Shown: in pieces, positions 31,696 to 42,900 of the stretch | Numbering within the stretch: position 1 is the stretch's first letter | Layout of the letters: every line of letters begins with the position of its first letter | From: Sphingobacteriales bacterium UTBCD1 | Lineage (GTDB): Bacteria > Bacteroidota > Bacteroidia > Chitinophagales > Chitinophagaceae | DNA length: 64,000 nt | Direction: 5' to 3' | Assembly: GCA_002066995.1 (NCBI GenBank) | Contig: MWTC01000039.1 | Span: 82,499-146,498 of the forward strand | Made by a program: the position numbers and the translations under genes | Notes under the pieces: model-generated | Databases searched by the model: none | What the model was told of the DNA's origin: nothing | Seen by the model: the letters and a program-made list of their open reading frames with translations, nothing else

Positions 31696-34680
31696 TCATA
31701 TATTCCTGATCCTTTCCCGATACTTTTCTAAATCAGTTACTTTCTTTTTATTTTTCTCTGCATCTTTAATTAATGATTCAATATCATCCTGGATATTTGT
31801 GTTGATCATGTCGTCATAAGGCTTTCCAACGCCTAAATTCAAAGGCCAGAGCCTGGATTCAGAAACTTTTTTAAGCGCTTTCTTATATTGATGATTTTCG
31901 AGATAATTCAGCGCCAGCATGAGCTTGGTTTGTAGGTAATACAGGTGCCCGATCGTTGCATTTTCAAAAGGCAGGATATTTATTTCTGTTAATACTTTTT
32001 CAGCGATGTCAAATCTATTATTGGCCATTAATGCTTTTATATAGATCATTCCGATAATATAGTTATCTGAATGGCTTTTATAATAATCCTGAACAGTTTG
32101 AAGGGCATTTTCATTTTCATTTATTTGCAGATAATATTCAGCCAGTTCTTTTTTATATCTCCATTCATTTTCATCTAATTCAATAGCTTTTTTCAGATCC
32201 GTTAATTTTTTACTTCGCTCTGATACATTACAAAGTCTTGATCTCGTGATATAAAAAGGAGCAAATTCTACGTTAGTTTCAATTTTCCCCAGTAAATCCT
32301 TTGCGTTGGATTTATTATTTCTAAAATTTTGTATTAAAGCAGAATAATAACCAGGTTTCCAGTCAGCAGTGTTTTTCATTGCCCACTCCATTACTGCCTG
32401 AGTTTCTTCTCTGAACGGGAACATCATTTTGGGGCTACCTTTTTCAGCTACACTCAGTTTCTGTTTAATCTCTTCAGGATTTTCCCGGTCTAAGAAAGCC
32501 TGCCAATATTCTATCAAATTATTCTTTTGAGGGGCCATTTTCAGAAGATCTTTGCTTTCCTCTGTTCTTCCTAAATTGAAATACCAGATCGCCATTTCAA
32601 GATACGTTTCATCCGGCAACTCGCTTCTGATAGCTTTTACAAAAGCTTCTTTAAAATCTTCAGTTCGATTTTTCCAGTAGAATTCAAACGCAACAAAATG
32701 ATTTAAAGGATTTCGTTGTACTATTTGATCTTTAGTTTCATTAAACTTATCATTCAACTTAAGAATACGTTCCGCAACAAGCTTTAATTGCAATGCTGTC
32801 ATATTATCGTAATCAGACCTAAGTGCTTTGACAGCATAACTATGAGCCTTTTCATATTCATTTCCAGAGAAATACATTTTACTTAATTCAGTAAAAGCAG
32901 CACTACGGTAACCAGAGGAAAGACTAGCTATTTCAAATGCATCAAGTGCATCAAAATAGTTACCTGCTTGTTTCGATGCGAGGCCGAAAATAAAATTAGC
33001 CTCAGGATCATACGTATCAATAGCGAGACCTTTTTTTGCATAAAACAAAGCAGAATCAAAATTCAGTTTTCTGTATTGTAAACTACTCATCTCAACTATT
33101 GCTGGTAAAAGTGAGTGGTCTTTTTGCAACGATTGCCTGAGATAATCTTCTCCCTTTGCAATAGCTCTTTGATTCAATGCATCTCTTCCCAATAAATACA
33201 ATCCAAATGCAGAATTCCAATCGAAATCTGATGGAGGTACCACAGGCCTGCTCAGGTCATTTTTCATTACATCATGAAGATCAAAATAAGTAGTTCCTAG
33301 TTTGAAGCTTGAAAGCTTTTTACCTTTAATATCAGTGACCGTTTTTGTCAAAGTCTCCAAAGGGCCGATTTTTATCTTCTCTTTAAAAATTGTATTACCC
33401 TCGTCATCAAAAATTTGAAGTTCATCAGTGATCTCTCTCAGTGCACATATTTTCAAAGAAAAAGAATTTATACTATTATTTATTTTATATACACCGTTTA
33501 AATCTGCAAAGTCCACTCCATCAGTCTGGCTGAACGGATACCAATATTCGGTCCACTCATCCGATTGGTAGGGCAGAAAGCCTTTTTGTTTAAAAGGCGT
33601 AAAACTGCTTTTGAATGCATTCTGATTAAATAACCTTCCGCTTTGCATTTCGACGTATTGTCCGCTATGATCAGTTAATAAGTTTTCCCAAATTTTACCA
33701 GCATCTGAAAGAGCCCACAGAAATACTTTTTTCCCCGGTTTATCATCCCTGTCTGAATAATGTATCATTCCATAATTTTCTTCAGGCCAAAATGCCCCAA
33801 AGTATTTCGAATATTTACCGATAATGTGGTAGGACTTGCTACCACCAAAATTATTTTGCCCATAAATAGAGAGATTTCTCCCATTTTGTGTGTCTATCGG
33901 CCACGAATGTGGATTCCCGTTGTGACCAATGTAAAAAGTACCTTCTCCTATGAGGTGAAGACTATCACTTGCCTTTATAGCCAGATTCATCCAGGTATAA
34001 TAAGGTTCGGTCAAAGGGCTGTAATTATGCCAGAAAAAATGAGTAAGAAAATATGCTTTGTCTTTGGGGAGCCTTATTTCAACTGTCCATATTGATCTCG
34101 TAAGGAGATCTAAACTACTAATTATGCAGCTTGCGCTTCCATCTGAATTTGATCTTACAAAATAATCCAAAGGGGTTGCAACTGTAGGAGCGTGTCCAAA
34201 AATTCCAAAATTAGTCTCTATACCACCGCTCGTCCATGGGCCACGGAGCGCAAGATCCCTGAACTTAACTACATCATTATTGTAAATAAATGGTTTCCCA
34301 TTTTTCTTATCTATCGCCGACCATATTTTCCCCCCTATTTCGGGGATGATTTGTAATTTGAGATAGTCGTTCTCCAATTCTACAACCTTCCATAACTTTT
34401 TTACAGGTTTAATGGTAAATCCATCATACCGAAAATATGGATAAATGCTTGCGTCATTTGCAATCTGATCTGTATTTGCCACCGGATCGGGATCCGAATA
34501 AGGATAGGTAACGAATTCTGTTTCTACCTCTTTTACAGTTGCATCACTTTGTCCGAAAGCAAACAACGGAAATACAGTGAAGGCTCCAAATACTCCAAAG
34601 ATTAAAAAACAAAACTGTCTTTGCATTACTAAAAATGCTTTTACTATTTTTAATTTAAATACTACATTCATTTTCTTCAT
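31696..34680 (-). CDS. DUF5107 domain protein with tetratricopeptide repeats
   Basis: A 994-residue exported protein. Residues ~55-400 match DUF5107, a galactose-mutarotase-like beta-sandwich region: YPYFRYDGFTIKPVKKLWKVV, LKLQIIPEIGGKIWSAIDKKNG, FRDLALRGPWTSGGIETNFG, and NYGMIHYSDRDDKPGKKVFLW. From ~500 to 960 it is helical with TPR-type units (YDPEANFIFGLASKQAGNYFDALDAF, ALKKVSESR). The signal is probably MQRQFCFLIFGVFGAFTVFPLFAFGQ, starting at residue 19. Proteins of this build occur in glycan loci and may act on or bind sugars, but no activity has been shown to my knowledge. It lies between the two GH123-like genes. Confidence 0.75.
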   Translation of the reverse strand: MKKMNVVFKLKIVKAFLVMQRQFCFLIFGVFGAFTVFPLFAFGQSDATVKEVETEFVTYPYSDPDPVANTDQIANDASIYPYFRYDGFTIKPVKKLWKVVELENDYLKLQIIPEIGGKIWSAIDKKNGKPFIYNNDVVKFRDLALRGPWTSGGIETNFGIFGHAPTVATPLDYFVRSNSDGSASCIISSLDLLTRSIWTVEIRLPKDKAYFLTHFFWHNYSPLTEPYYTWMNLAIKASDSLHLIGEGTFYIGHNGNPHSWPIDTQNGRNLSIYGQNNFGGSKSYHIIGKYSKYFGAFWPEENYGMIHYSDRDDKPGKKVFLWALSDAGKIWENLLTDHSGQYVEMQSGRLFNQNAFKSSFTPFKQKGFLPYQSDEWTEYWYPFSQTDGVDFADLNGVYKINNSINSFSLKICALREITDELQIFDDEGNTIFKEKIKIGPLETLTKTVTDIKGKKLSSFKLGTTYFDLHDVMKNDLSRPVVPPSDFDWNSAFGLYLLGRDALNQRAIAKGEDYLRQSLQKDHSLLPAIVEMSSLQYRKLNFDSALFYAKKGLAIDTYDPEANFIFGLASKQAGNYFDALDAFEIASLSSGYRSAAFTELSKMYFSGNEYEKAHSYAVKALRSDYDNMTALQLKLVAERILKLNDKFNETKDQIVQRNPLNHFVAFEFYWKNRTEDFKEAFVKAIRSELPDETYLEMAIWYFNLGRTEESKDLLKMAPQKNNLIEYWQAFLDRENPEEIKQKLSVAEKGSPKMMFPFREETQAVMEWAMKNTADWKPGYYSALIQNFRNNKSNAKDLLGKIETNVEFAPFYITRSRLCNVSERSKKLTDLKKAIELDENEWRYKKELAEYYLQINENENALQTVQDYYKSHSDNYIIGMIYIKALMANNRFDIAEKVLTEINILPFENATIGHLYYLQTKLMLALNYLENHQYKKALKKVSESRLWPLNLGVGKPYDDMINTNIQDDIESLIKDAEKNKKKVTDLEKYRERIRNI

Positions 34681-34797
34681 CAGAGTTAGCTTATATTATT
34701 TCTATTGATTTCCGTTTCGTTGTATTATATTCCAGATTAAATTTCTTATAAATGAACAAATCAGATTTTAATGTCTCATTACTTTTAAAGAGATATA

Positions 34798-36516
34798 TCA
34801 ATTCTCCGACAAAGCTTCCAGGAGATTTCTTCTATTCTCTCTAAAGGTCAAGACATCGGTATTATAACTATCAAAGGAATAAATCATACGGTCACAATAA
34901 GCTTTCGCCTTTTCAGGATCCTTTCTTGACAACATTTTTAATAAATTAAAATCTGCTATCCCATCTCTCTGAGCATCAAAGCGAATTGAACTGTACAGTT
35001 TTCTGAATCCCGGATAGACGATGGCCCCATCTCCTGCGGGAAATTTATCATCAGCAAAAGAGCCATCAAGGAAGGGATGATCATTCCAGGCATTAAAACC
35101 CCAATGAAGATATCCTTTCAGGTCATATTTGAAATTAATCCAGAATAATAATCTCGGTTTGATAAGCGGTAATTCTATAAACCTGTTGGCATAATTTCCT
35201 TGAGGTCCTGTGCATACATACGACCATACCTCGTCTCCCGCAATTTGTTTTCCTCTATAGTAATCATAATCTTTGTTCAATTCATCCAGGACTGGCACGT
35301 AAATATCAACAACATCGCTTAGGTTTTTCGTTACAATAGCGTCCATAATTGGAATATCTGGCGCTAACTTCTTAAAAAATTGGGCAATTTCTACATAAGA
35401 TTTGTACGTGGTATTCATTGGTTCGTCCCCAATATGCTGAACGTATATATCGTACCATCCTTTTTCTTTTAAATGATTTACTAATGCAGGTATGAATTGT
35501 TTATAAAAATTCTGAGCTCTTTCATTGGATAGCGGTAGAATTCGTATAGACTTAGAATTTCCTGTAATCTCAGGAACGTATAATCCAAATGGAGTATTAG
35601 GACCATTAGAAACAGTACTTATATGCCCGCCTTCTATTCTTTTTAAAGCCCCTGCTTTCATAAATATTTCTACCATCTTATCAAAACGACTAAAATCAAT
35701 AGTATATTTTTTATCGTTGAGTGTATATTCACACAATTGTACAGGAGAAATTAAAGCCATATTTTGGCCAAAACTTGCCGCTTTTTCTGCTACAACTTTC
35801 ACCAAATCCCACCATAAAGGCGAATAAAACTCCACCGCTTCACCATTATTCATAAGCGCAATTCTTTTTCCATAGAGGTAAAACCAGTTAGTTACCCAGA
35901 GTTCGTTTTCCTCTATCGTTACAGGATATACTTTAATTTTGAAATTTGTATTTAATTTTATTTCTTTCTTATTATGAAGACCCGTAACTGTCAACCGTCC
36001 TTTAAAGTCTCCCTTCGGGCAATCCGTTGGTATAAATATAGAAATCCAAATAGGCTGGGTATAATTCGCTCTAAGATTAACCTTAGGTGTATCAATAATC
36101 GGGTCAGGGAAAAATCCGGACGATGATATCAATTTATCAGGGGGAGAGTTACCAATTGTCTTGCCTACCCAGACATAATCAACATATCCGTATTTTGTAT
36201 TTTTGTTATTGATAAGTGAAAAACCTCCACTGACCTGATCTATTTTTATTGAGACCCCGGAAAGGGGGAATGGACTTCTGAGTATAAATTGTAAAGTAGC
36301 ATATTCACCCCGTGCCACATCAGCTATTGCATCGTTAACCGGAAATATGTTTGTTTCAGGGAATATCTTTATTAAAGGATCTACATAAATCAGATCAATA
36401 CCGGAATTATTCTTTCCACTTTCAGGATTGGGAACCATTATGGTCTGTGAATATCCATTTGATACTAATAAAACAATTCCTATTATTACAAAAAAAAGCG
36501 ATCTTAATTTAGCCAT
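34798..36516 (-). CDS. GH123-like/DUF4091 secreted protein, second copy
   Basis: A 572-residue exported protein with Sec signal (MAKLRSLFFVIIGIVLLVSN). The layout is that of GH123: an N-terminal beta-sandwich (QFILRSPFPLSGVSIKI, QPIWISIFIPTDCPKGDFKG), then a TIM barrel with the Asp364-Glu365 pair in VQHIGDEPMN, and a C-terminal DUF4091 segment with GDGAIVYPG and SSIRFDAQRDGIADFNLL. It shares motifs with the gene at 29793 but the rest differs strongly, so it is a divergent paralogue and not a recent duplicate. It follows the GH109-like gene. The probable target is a second GalNAc linkage or a different residue. Confidence 0.8.
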   Translation of the reverse strand: MAKLRSLFFVIIGIVLLVSNGYSQTIMVPNPESGKNNSGIDLIYVDPLIKIFPETNIFPVNDAIADVARGEYATLQFILRSPFPLSGVSIKIDQVSGGFSLINNKNTKYGYVDYVWVGKTIGNSPPDKLISSSGFFPDPIIDTPKVNLRANYTQPIWISIFIPTDCPKGDFKGRLTVTGLHNKKEIKLNTNFKIKVYPVTIEENELWVTNWFYLYGKRIALMNNGEAVEFYSPLWWDLVKVVAEKAASFGQNMALISPVQLCEYTLNDKKYTIDFSRFDKMVEIFMKAGALKRIEGGHISTVSNGPNTPFGLYVPEITGNSKSIRILPLSNERAQNFYKQFIPALVNHLKEKGWYDIYVQHIGDEPMNTTYKSYVEIAQFFKKLAPDIPIMDAIVTKNLSDVVDIYVPVLDELNKDYDYYRGKQIAGDEVWSYVCTGPQGNYANRFIELPLIKPRLLFWINFKYDLKGYLHWGFNAWNDHPFLDGSFADDKFPAGDGAIVYPGFRKLYSSIRFDAQRDGIADFNLLKMLSRKDPEKAKAYCDRMIYSFDSYNTDVLTFRENRRNLLEALSEN

Positions 36517-36629
36517 AAAATAAAATTTTAAATTACAAAATCACTACTTTAAGCTTAACAATTTCATAGCAATCATAAGTAGTTTAGTACATTTTTGCTT
36601 CTAAAAAATATTTCTTTAAATCTCGTTCT

Positions 36630-37985
36630 TCAATAATCATCGTTTAGTGCGAAGACCGGCTTTCTATACATCCATTTTCCCCTCGTGAAATCAGGAAATT
36701 CAACAACCTGATTTCCTAAGTCTATAGAATGTTCACTCAATGGTGTTATAACACTCCAAGTAGCAGCATCATATACATCCATCGGGGTGGGTATCTGGCG
36801 TTTTGCGGATTCAATAAATGAATTGATAACAAAATAATCCATTCCGCCGTGCCCGGCGCCTTCAGCATTTTTTTCCAATCTTTTCCACAAAGGATGGTCA
36901 TATTTCTGAAACCATTCTTTTTGGTCATCCCATAGATCCGGTTTCGACTTATCTTCAATGTAGATGCCTTGGTTTATATCCATCCACAGCCCTTTTGTCC
37001 CCTGAACACGAAAACCTAAAGAATAAGGCCTTGGCAGATTAGTATCATGCTGCAGAAGTACAGTCTCCCCATTGGCACAATTAATAGAAGTGGTTACAAT
37101 ATCACCCAGCTTAAAATGGATCTTTGCATTGGGATGATCCTTCCCTCCATGTTTAACTATATATGAATGTAATCCTCTCGACTTAGTTGAAAAAGAGCTT
37201 AAATGAGTAAATCTGTTACCTCTATTGATATTTATAAAATGGGCTATGGGGCCAATTCCATGAGTAGGATAAAGATCTCCGTTTCTGTTAATGGAATGTA
37301 TGGTCCTCCACCTTGCCTCAGAAAATGCTTTCTCGCCAAATTCAACTCCCCTGCCGGGTGGGTCTTCCCCATTATTAAATTTAACACCTTGTAAGTCGTG
37401 TTGATAACCGCCCTGTAAGTGAATGAGCTCTCCAAATATTTCCAGCCTGACCATATTTAAAACTGCCATGACATCACGCCGGTAACAAACATTTTCTAAC
37501 ATCATCACCTGACTGTCAGATTTTTCCCATTCGTTCACCACATCCCAATGGTCTTGTAAAGTAATTCCCAATACCACTTCTGTGCCTATATATTTTATGC
37601 CGGCTTGTATCGAACCAATGATCATTTCAGTATGCCATTCCCAGGGTGTTGAAATGATAACAGCATCTATGTCTTTCCTCTCCAAAAGTTTTTTCCATGA
37701 ATAAATATCCCCCGTATAAATAACCGGGGCTTTTTTGCCGTTTCTATTAATGATGTTAATAGATTTATCCAGCATATGCTTATCAATATCACAAATGGCA
37801 ATTACGTCAACATCATCTCTTTTTACCAATAACCCCAAATGACTTTGCCCCCTGTTTCCAACTCCTATCATTCCTACACGGACTTTTTTTTCTGATAAGC
37901 TGCCAGCAAAAACTGTGTTGTAACCTGGCAATGAGAAGGAAGCTACCACCAAGCTGGTGTTTTTAATAAATTTTTTCCTATGCAC
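36630..37985 (-). CDS. GH109-like Gfo/Idh/MocA protein, putative alpha-N-acetylgalactosaminidase
   Basis: 451 residues with an N-terminal export signal (RKKFIKNTSLVVASFSL). A Rossmann NAD site reads GMIGVGNRGQSH (about 38-49), followed by IAICDID and STPWEWHTEMI. The segment DLYPTHGIGPIAHFININRG (around His242) is the part that recalls GH109, the NAD-dependent retaining glycosidases acting on alpha-GalNAc. It lies directly downstream of susD and upstream of a GH123-like gene, which supports a role in GalNAc removal. The usual EVPAA-like stretch is EVVLG here. A plain exported oxidoreductase cannot be excluded. Confidence 0.72.
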   Translation of the reverse strand: MHRKKFIKNTSLVVASFSLPGYNTVFAGSLSEKKVRVGMIGVGNRGQSHLGLLVKRDDVDVIAICDIDKHMLDKSINIINRNGKKAPVIYTGDIYSWKKLLERKDIDAVIISTPWEWHTEMIIGSIQAGIKYIGTEVVLGITLQDHWDVVNEWEKSDSQVMMLENVCYRRDVMAVLNMVRLEIFGELIHLQGGYQHDLQGVKFNNGEDPPGRGVEFGEKAFSEARWRTIHSINRNGDLYPTHGIGPIAHFININRGNRFTHLSSFSTKSRGLHSYIVKHGGKDHPNAKIHFKLGDIVTTSINCANGETVLLQHDTNLPRPYSLGFRVQGTKGLWMDINQGIYIEDKSKPDLWDDQKEWFQKYDHPLWKRLEKNAEGAGHGGMDYFVINSFIESAKRQIPTPMDVYDAATWSVITPLSEHSIDLGNQVVEFPDFTRGKWMYRKPVFALNDDY

Positions 37986-38102
37986 TATTGAAAGTTTAAA
38001 GATTAAATTTCATGAGAAAAGAAATGCCCTTTAGTTTTCAAATGAAAATAACTGAGTGTCGAATATTTTTTAAATGTCAGAATATAAGCCAAACCAATAT
38101 TT

Positions 38103-39863
38103 TTACCAACCAGGGTTCTGTTGTAAATTGCTATTCAATGCCAGTTCTCTTGTCGGTAATGGCCACAGGTAATCCCTTTGTGGTTTAAACGAGCGAAAAG
38201 AAGCAGCCTCCAGCAGCACATAACCATCGGCAGATAATGGCGGGGGAGTGCTGGCTGTCAAATCTTCATTTACGAAATATTTTCTACCTAAGACTTCTTT
38301 AGGTGAAACAATTTCAGCAGTTTTCCATCTCAGAATATCCCAATAAGCAAATCCTTCAAATGCCAGTTCTACAGTCCTTTCTCTCCTGATCTCAGCTCTC
38401 ATATCCAATCCATTCGCTTGCACAAAAGAATTTGTCAATAAAGGAAGTTTATTTATATCATTATTTGTAGCACGATTTCGCAATAAATTAATTGTCTGAT
38501 TCAAATCTCCGTCACTAATTTGGTCATTTAATTCAAATTTTGCCTCTGCATTATTCAGTAGAACTTCAGCATATCTTAAAATAATAAAATTGACAAATTG
38601 CTTACTATTCATGTAATCACAAATTGAAAAATATTTTCTCGATACATATGTTCTGCCCGCAACATAAGGTCTTATCCCTCCTTGAACGGTGATATAATCC
38701 ATCGTATTGTTAAAAACGGACATTTCAAACCTGGGATCTCTGTTTCTGAATTCTGTTAAAGAGCTTGTTTGATTAGCCAATGAATCATATGGAGAAAAAC
38801 CGGGAGGGAGACCATCTTTATATAAATAGGCTTCCACCATTGCTTTGGTAGGTTGCATATTACCATCTCCGGGGAATGCCCTGCCAAAAGGATGGAAAGC
38901 AATTATATTATTAGTATTCTGACCATACAGCCGAACTAACATACTTTCCTTATTAGTCGCATAAGTATAGTTTTTTGTTGGACCATACCCCATTTGAATT
39001 GGATTACCAGCAGGACCACCATCGTATTGGAAAAGATAGAAGTAGCTTTTTTCCCCCTGGCTGGTATATAGCGCATGTCTTCCTTCAGACATAACCCTGC
39101 CACTTGCATCTATTGCAGCCTGTAAATTCCTTTGACTGGTAGGTAAATTCCTGAATTTATCCCAGGTACCTTCAAATAATGCTACCCTTGACTTATACCC
39201 AAGTGCTGCTGTTCTGGTTATTCTGCCATAATCAGCTGCTGCTTGTGCATCTGGTTGAGGGCAATAATTAGCAGCAAAATCGAGATCAGCATAAATAGAA
39301 TCTACAACTTCCTGCCTTGGTGTACGACTTGCATAGAGATCCTCGCCAACCGTAAGAGTATGGTTGTAATAGGGTACATCTCCAAATCGTTTTACCAGTT
39401 CAAAATAACCTAATGCTCTGAAGAAGTGAGCCTCTCCCTGATACTTATTGATTTCATTGATATCGCCGGTAACGTTTTTTGACTTTTCTAAAACATTATT
39501 GGCAGCCCTTATCAAAGCATAAAAATTTGTCCATTCAACAGAATTAGGTTTTGCAATTCTTGAACCATCTCCAATGCCAATAGACCCATAAGAATAACCA
39601 AAGGTTTTATCTGAATAATTATCTTGTAATGGTGATGGATTCCCGGTTGGGTCATCATACTTATTAATTCCTATACCGTTCAAAAAAGTGTAGAGATAAT
39701 TACATCCTTGTTTCAGATCAGATATATTTTTCCAAAAACTTCCATCTGAAAGTTGAGTTTCAGGAGAAAGATCTAATTTTTTCATGCAGCCAGTTAATAA
39801 AGCTAAAGATGTACTTATCATCATTAGTGTGCCTATAATATTTTTGATCTTTTTATGTTTCAT
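38103..39863 (-). CDS. susD: SusD/RagB-family glycan-binding outer-membrane lipoprotein
   Basis: A surface lipoprotein that closes over the SusC pore and binds oligosaccharide. 586 aa, lipobox LLTGC with Cys26. Family marks are ANNVLEKSKNV, YQGEAHFFRALGYFELVKRFGDVPYY (the RaxYY-like helix), RITRTAALGYKSRVALFEGTW, LRYAEVLLNNAEAKFELN, IRRERTVELAFEGFAYWDILRWK and the C-terminal YLWPLPTRELALNSNLQQNPGW. It follows susC with a 75-bp gap and is followed by the GH109-like gene, the normal position in a polysaccharide-utilisation locus. The symbol is generic for the family. Confidence 0.95.
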   Translation of the reverse strand: MKHKKIKNIIGTLMMISTSLALLTGCMKKLDLSPETQLSDGSFWKNISDLKQGCNYLYTFLNGIGINKYDDPTGNPSPLQDNYSDKTFGYSYGSIGIGDGSRIAKPNSVEWTNFYALIRAANNVLEKSKNVTGDINEINKYQGEAHFFRALGYFELVKRFGDVPYYNHTLTVGEDLYASRTPRQEVVDSIYADLDFAANYCPQPDAQAAADYGRITRTAALGYKSRVALFEGTWDKFRNLPTSQRNLQAAIDASGRVMSEGRHALYTSQGEKSYFYLFQYDGGPAGNPIQMGYGPTKNYTYATNKESMLVRLYGQNTNNIIAFHPFGRAFPGDGNMQPTKAMVEAYLYKDGLPPGFSPYDSLANQTSSLTEFRNRDPRFEMSVFNNTMDYITVQGGIRPYVAGRTYVSRKYFSICDYMNSKQFVNFIILRYAEVLLNNAEAKFELNDQISDGDLNQTINLLRNRATNNDINKLPLLTNSFVQANGLDMRAEIRRERTVELAFEGFAYWDILRWKTAEIVSPKEVLGRKYFVNEDLTASTPPPLSADGYVLLEAASFRSFKPQRDYLWPLPTRELALNSNLQQNPGW

Positions 39864-39938
39864 TGTAGTAACATTTTAAGTTTTAATACTAAATCAAAAA
39901 TTGATAAATTTGATTTACAAAAAGTCTTTGAGTATCTG

Positions 39939-42900
39939 CTATAAAGTAATATTTAAACCAAAAGAATATACCGCAAAAAAAGGATATGCGTAAGCGACAT
40001 TATTGGGGCTTTCTGGATCGAAATATTTATACCATGCTTTCCTTACCGTCCAGATATCCTGGCCACTAAAGAATATTCTTATTTGTTGAGCTTTGATCTT
40101 TTCTAACAAGCGAGATGAAAAAGAATAACCAATTTGTAAGTTTTTCAATCTTGCATAAGCTCCGTTCTGAACAAAAGCGCTGTTAATATGAGCGTTGGTG
40201 CTTCCCCCAATAATTAACCTTGGAAATCTTGCATTTCTGTTAGTGGGTGTCCAGAAATTATCCACATAAAAAGCAAGAGGCGATCTCCAACCTTCGACAA
40301 AGGCAATTGCCTGATTAGGATAAATAATAAAATTTCTCTTGGCTACTCCTTGAAGGAATACAGTAATGTCAAAATTTTTCCATTGTGCATTAAGATTAAT
40401 GCCAAAGCTATACCTTGGTGAAGTATTCCCTAAATAAATAAGATCTCCATGATCTTCTTTTGTACCAACTCCGCCATTAATAAATCCATCACCGTTAATA
40501 TCCTCATATTTTATATCTCCCGGGCCTTGTTGTGCTGTTCCAAACTGCTTAGGGCTATGTGCCACTTCATCATCACTTTGAAAATATCCCAGGCTTTTAT
40601 AGCCAAATATTGAATTAATCGGTAACCCGGGTATAGCCACATTAAGCCCTTCGCTATAAACCACATTTCCCAGATACTGGGTTATTTTATTATGATTATC
40701 GCTCAAATTAAGCCCAACTCCATATCTGAAATTCCTGATTCCATCTTTCCATTTGATCTCAAGTTCCCATCCTTCTGTTTTCATAGCGGCGCCGTTTGTT
40801 GTACTAGGGGAAACTCCCAAAACAACCGGTAAATTAATGACGGTTAACATCTTATCATTCTTTCTCCAGTAATAATCAAAACTGCCATTCAGTTTTCCGT
40901 TAATTAAACCAAAATCTAATCCGATATCAGTAGTGGCAACTTTTTCCCAACCAAGGGCTGCCGACGGTAAAGCATTTTGAAACAAAAAAAGTGTGGCTTG
41001 ATTGTTAAAAGGATACACTCCGGTATTCAGGAGCGGTACCGACATATAATTATTGGAATTCAGTCCTCCCAGTTGTGCATTGCCCAACTTTCCCCAGGAG
41101 CCCCTCAACTTCAGTTCGTTAATTGCACTAAAATTTTTCAACCACTTTTCTTGTGAAAGGCGCCAGGCAACGGAAAAAGCTGGAAAAGTTTGACTCTGAT
41201 ACCCCGGGGCAAGTCGAGAGCTGGCATCATTTCTTACCGTCGCCTCAAAAAAATATTTGTTTTTAAAGTCGTAATTAAATCTTCCAAATATTGATTGCCA
41301 CGCATTCTTCTGTATATTATCAGATATTGATCCTAATGGAATAGAATTATCCGTAGTATAGTTCAGGCTGGCTAAATTCCTGCTTGTTATATTTCCCTGA
41401 GATGCATAGATATAATTAAAATTATACTGCTGAAATTGATACCCTCCAAGTACATGAAAATGATTATCCGAAACGTTCAAATCATAATCTGCCAACGTAT
41501 TAAAACTATATGAGATTACAGAAGCTCTAGATTTTTGCATTGATCCTGTACGGCTGATGGCCGCATTAGGTACAAAAGTTTGCTGAGACGCATTCCAACT
41601 GTAGAGAGGAACCTGTTTTGCGAAAATGTCATTATTTTGTTGTTCAAAATGGGGACTCAAATTAGAGCTTAACACAAGTCCTTTTAAAAGATGATCAGCT
41701 TTTAAAGTAAAAACCCCATCGAAAATATTTTTAATTAGTTCGTTTGATCCCCCCTCTTTTAACGTAGCATAGCTGTTGGTGCTATTAATGTCCATAAATT
41801 TTGTGTTATCACCGGGCACAAAAATTGGGTAGGTTTGTCTGAACGTATAAATATTATATAATAATCCATAATCCCCAACCACTCTGTTAACTACTGCCTG
41901 CTCCATCTTATTATTAATGAAAGATAATCTGGAGTCCAGGCTAAAGTTCTTATTAAACTTGATATTCAAATTCATTCGTGCATTATAACGCTGTTCTCCG
42001 TCAGGGCCAACTTTAAACATACCGTTATTTTTATTATACCCTAAGCCTATAAAGTATTTGGTCCTATTATTCCCGCCTGATATATCAACATTATTTTGCC
42101 AGACAGTGATTAACTTTTTAACCAGCGTATTTACATAATTATTATTATTGTCATAGAAATACCACCCATCAGGGTCATCAGGAATAAAAGTTATTGAAGG
42201 ATCTAAAATTTTGTCTATCATCTCTGGCGGGAATCCCATTGGACGACCTGCATTTTTCTGTGCTGTATCCTGAAGCCGAAGAGACTCTGCAAGTGATACT
42301 TGCTTTGGCAGGTCAATTGTCTTCTTTAACTGGTACATACTGGTAAAGCGAACCCTCGTAGGTTCATCTTTGCCGGCTTTTGTAGTAATTAATAATACAC
42401 CATTCGAAGCTTTTGCTCCGTAAATAGCTGCTGCCGAAGCATCTTTTAGAATAGAAATAGACTCAATATCATCAGGATTAATTAAAGTCAGATCACCATA
42501 TTCTACTCCATCAACAACAATTAAAGGATTATTGGTACCATTTAGAGATGAAAATCCGCGTATGTTCATGTTCCAACCTTCAGCGCCTGGCATGCCACTT
42601 GTCCTCGTTACGACAAGTCCTGGAGAAAGTCCTTGCAGTGCCTGAATCGTATTATTAACAGGGCGATTCGCAATTTCCTTCATGCTAACTACAGATACTG
42701 CCCCGGAAACACTTTCTTTTTTCTGTGTCCCATAGCCGACAATGACTACCTCGGTGGCAAGTGTCTCCTTCACTTCCATCTTAATAGCTAATGCATTCGT
42801 ATTCTTCAGCAGTATCTCAACACTCCTGAATCCTACCATCGTAAACACCAAAACATCTCCTACATTCGCCTCAATACTAAAATTCCCATCCGTAGCCGTA

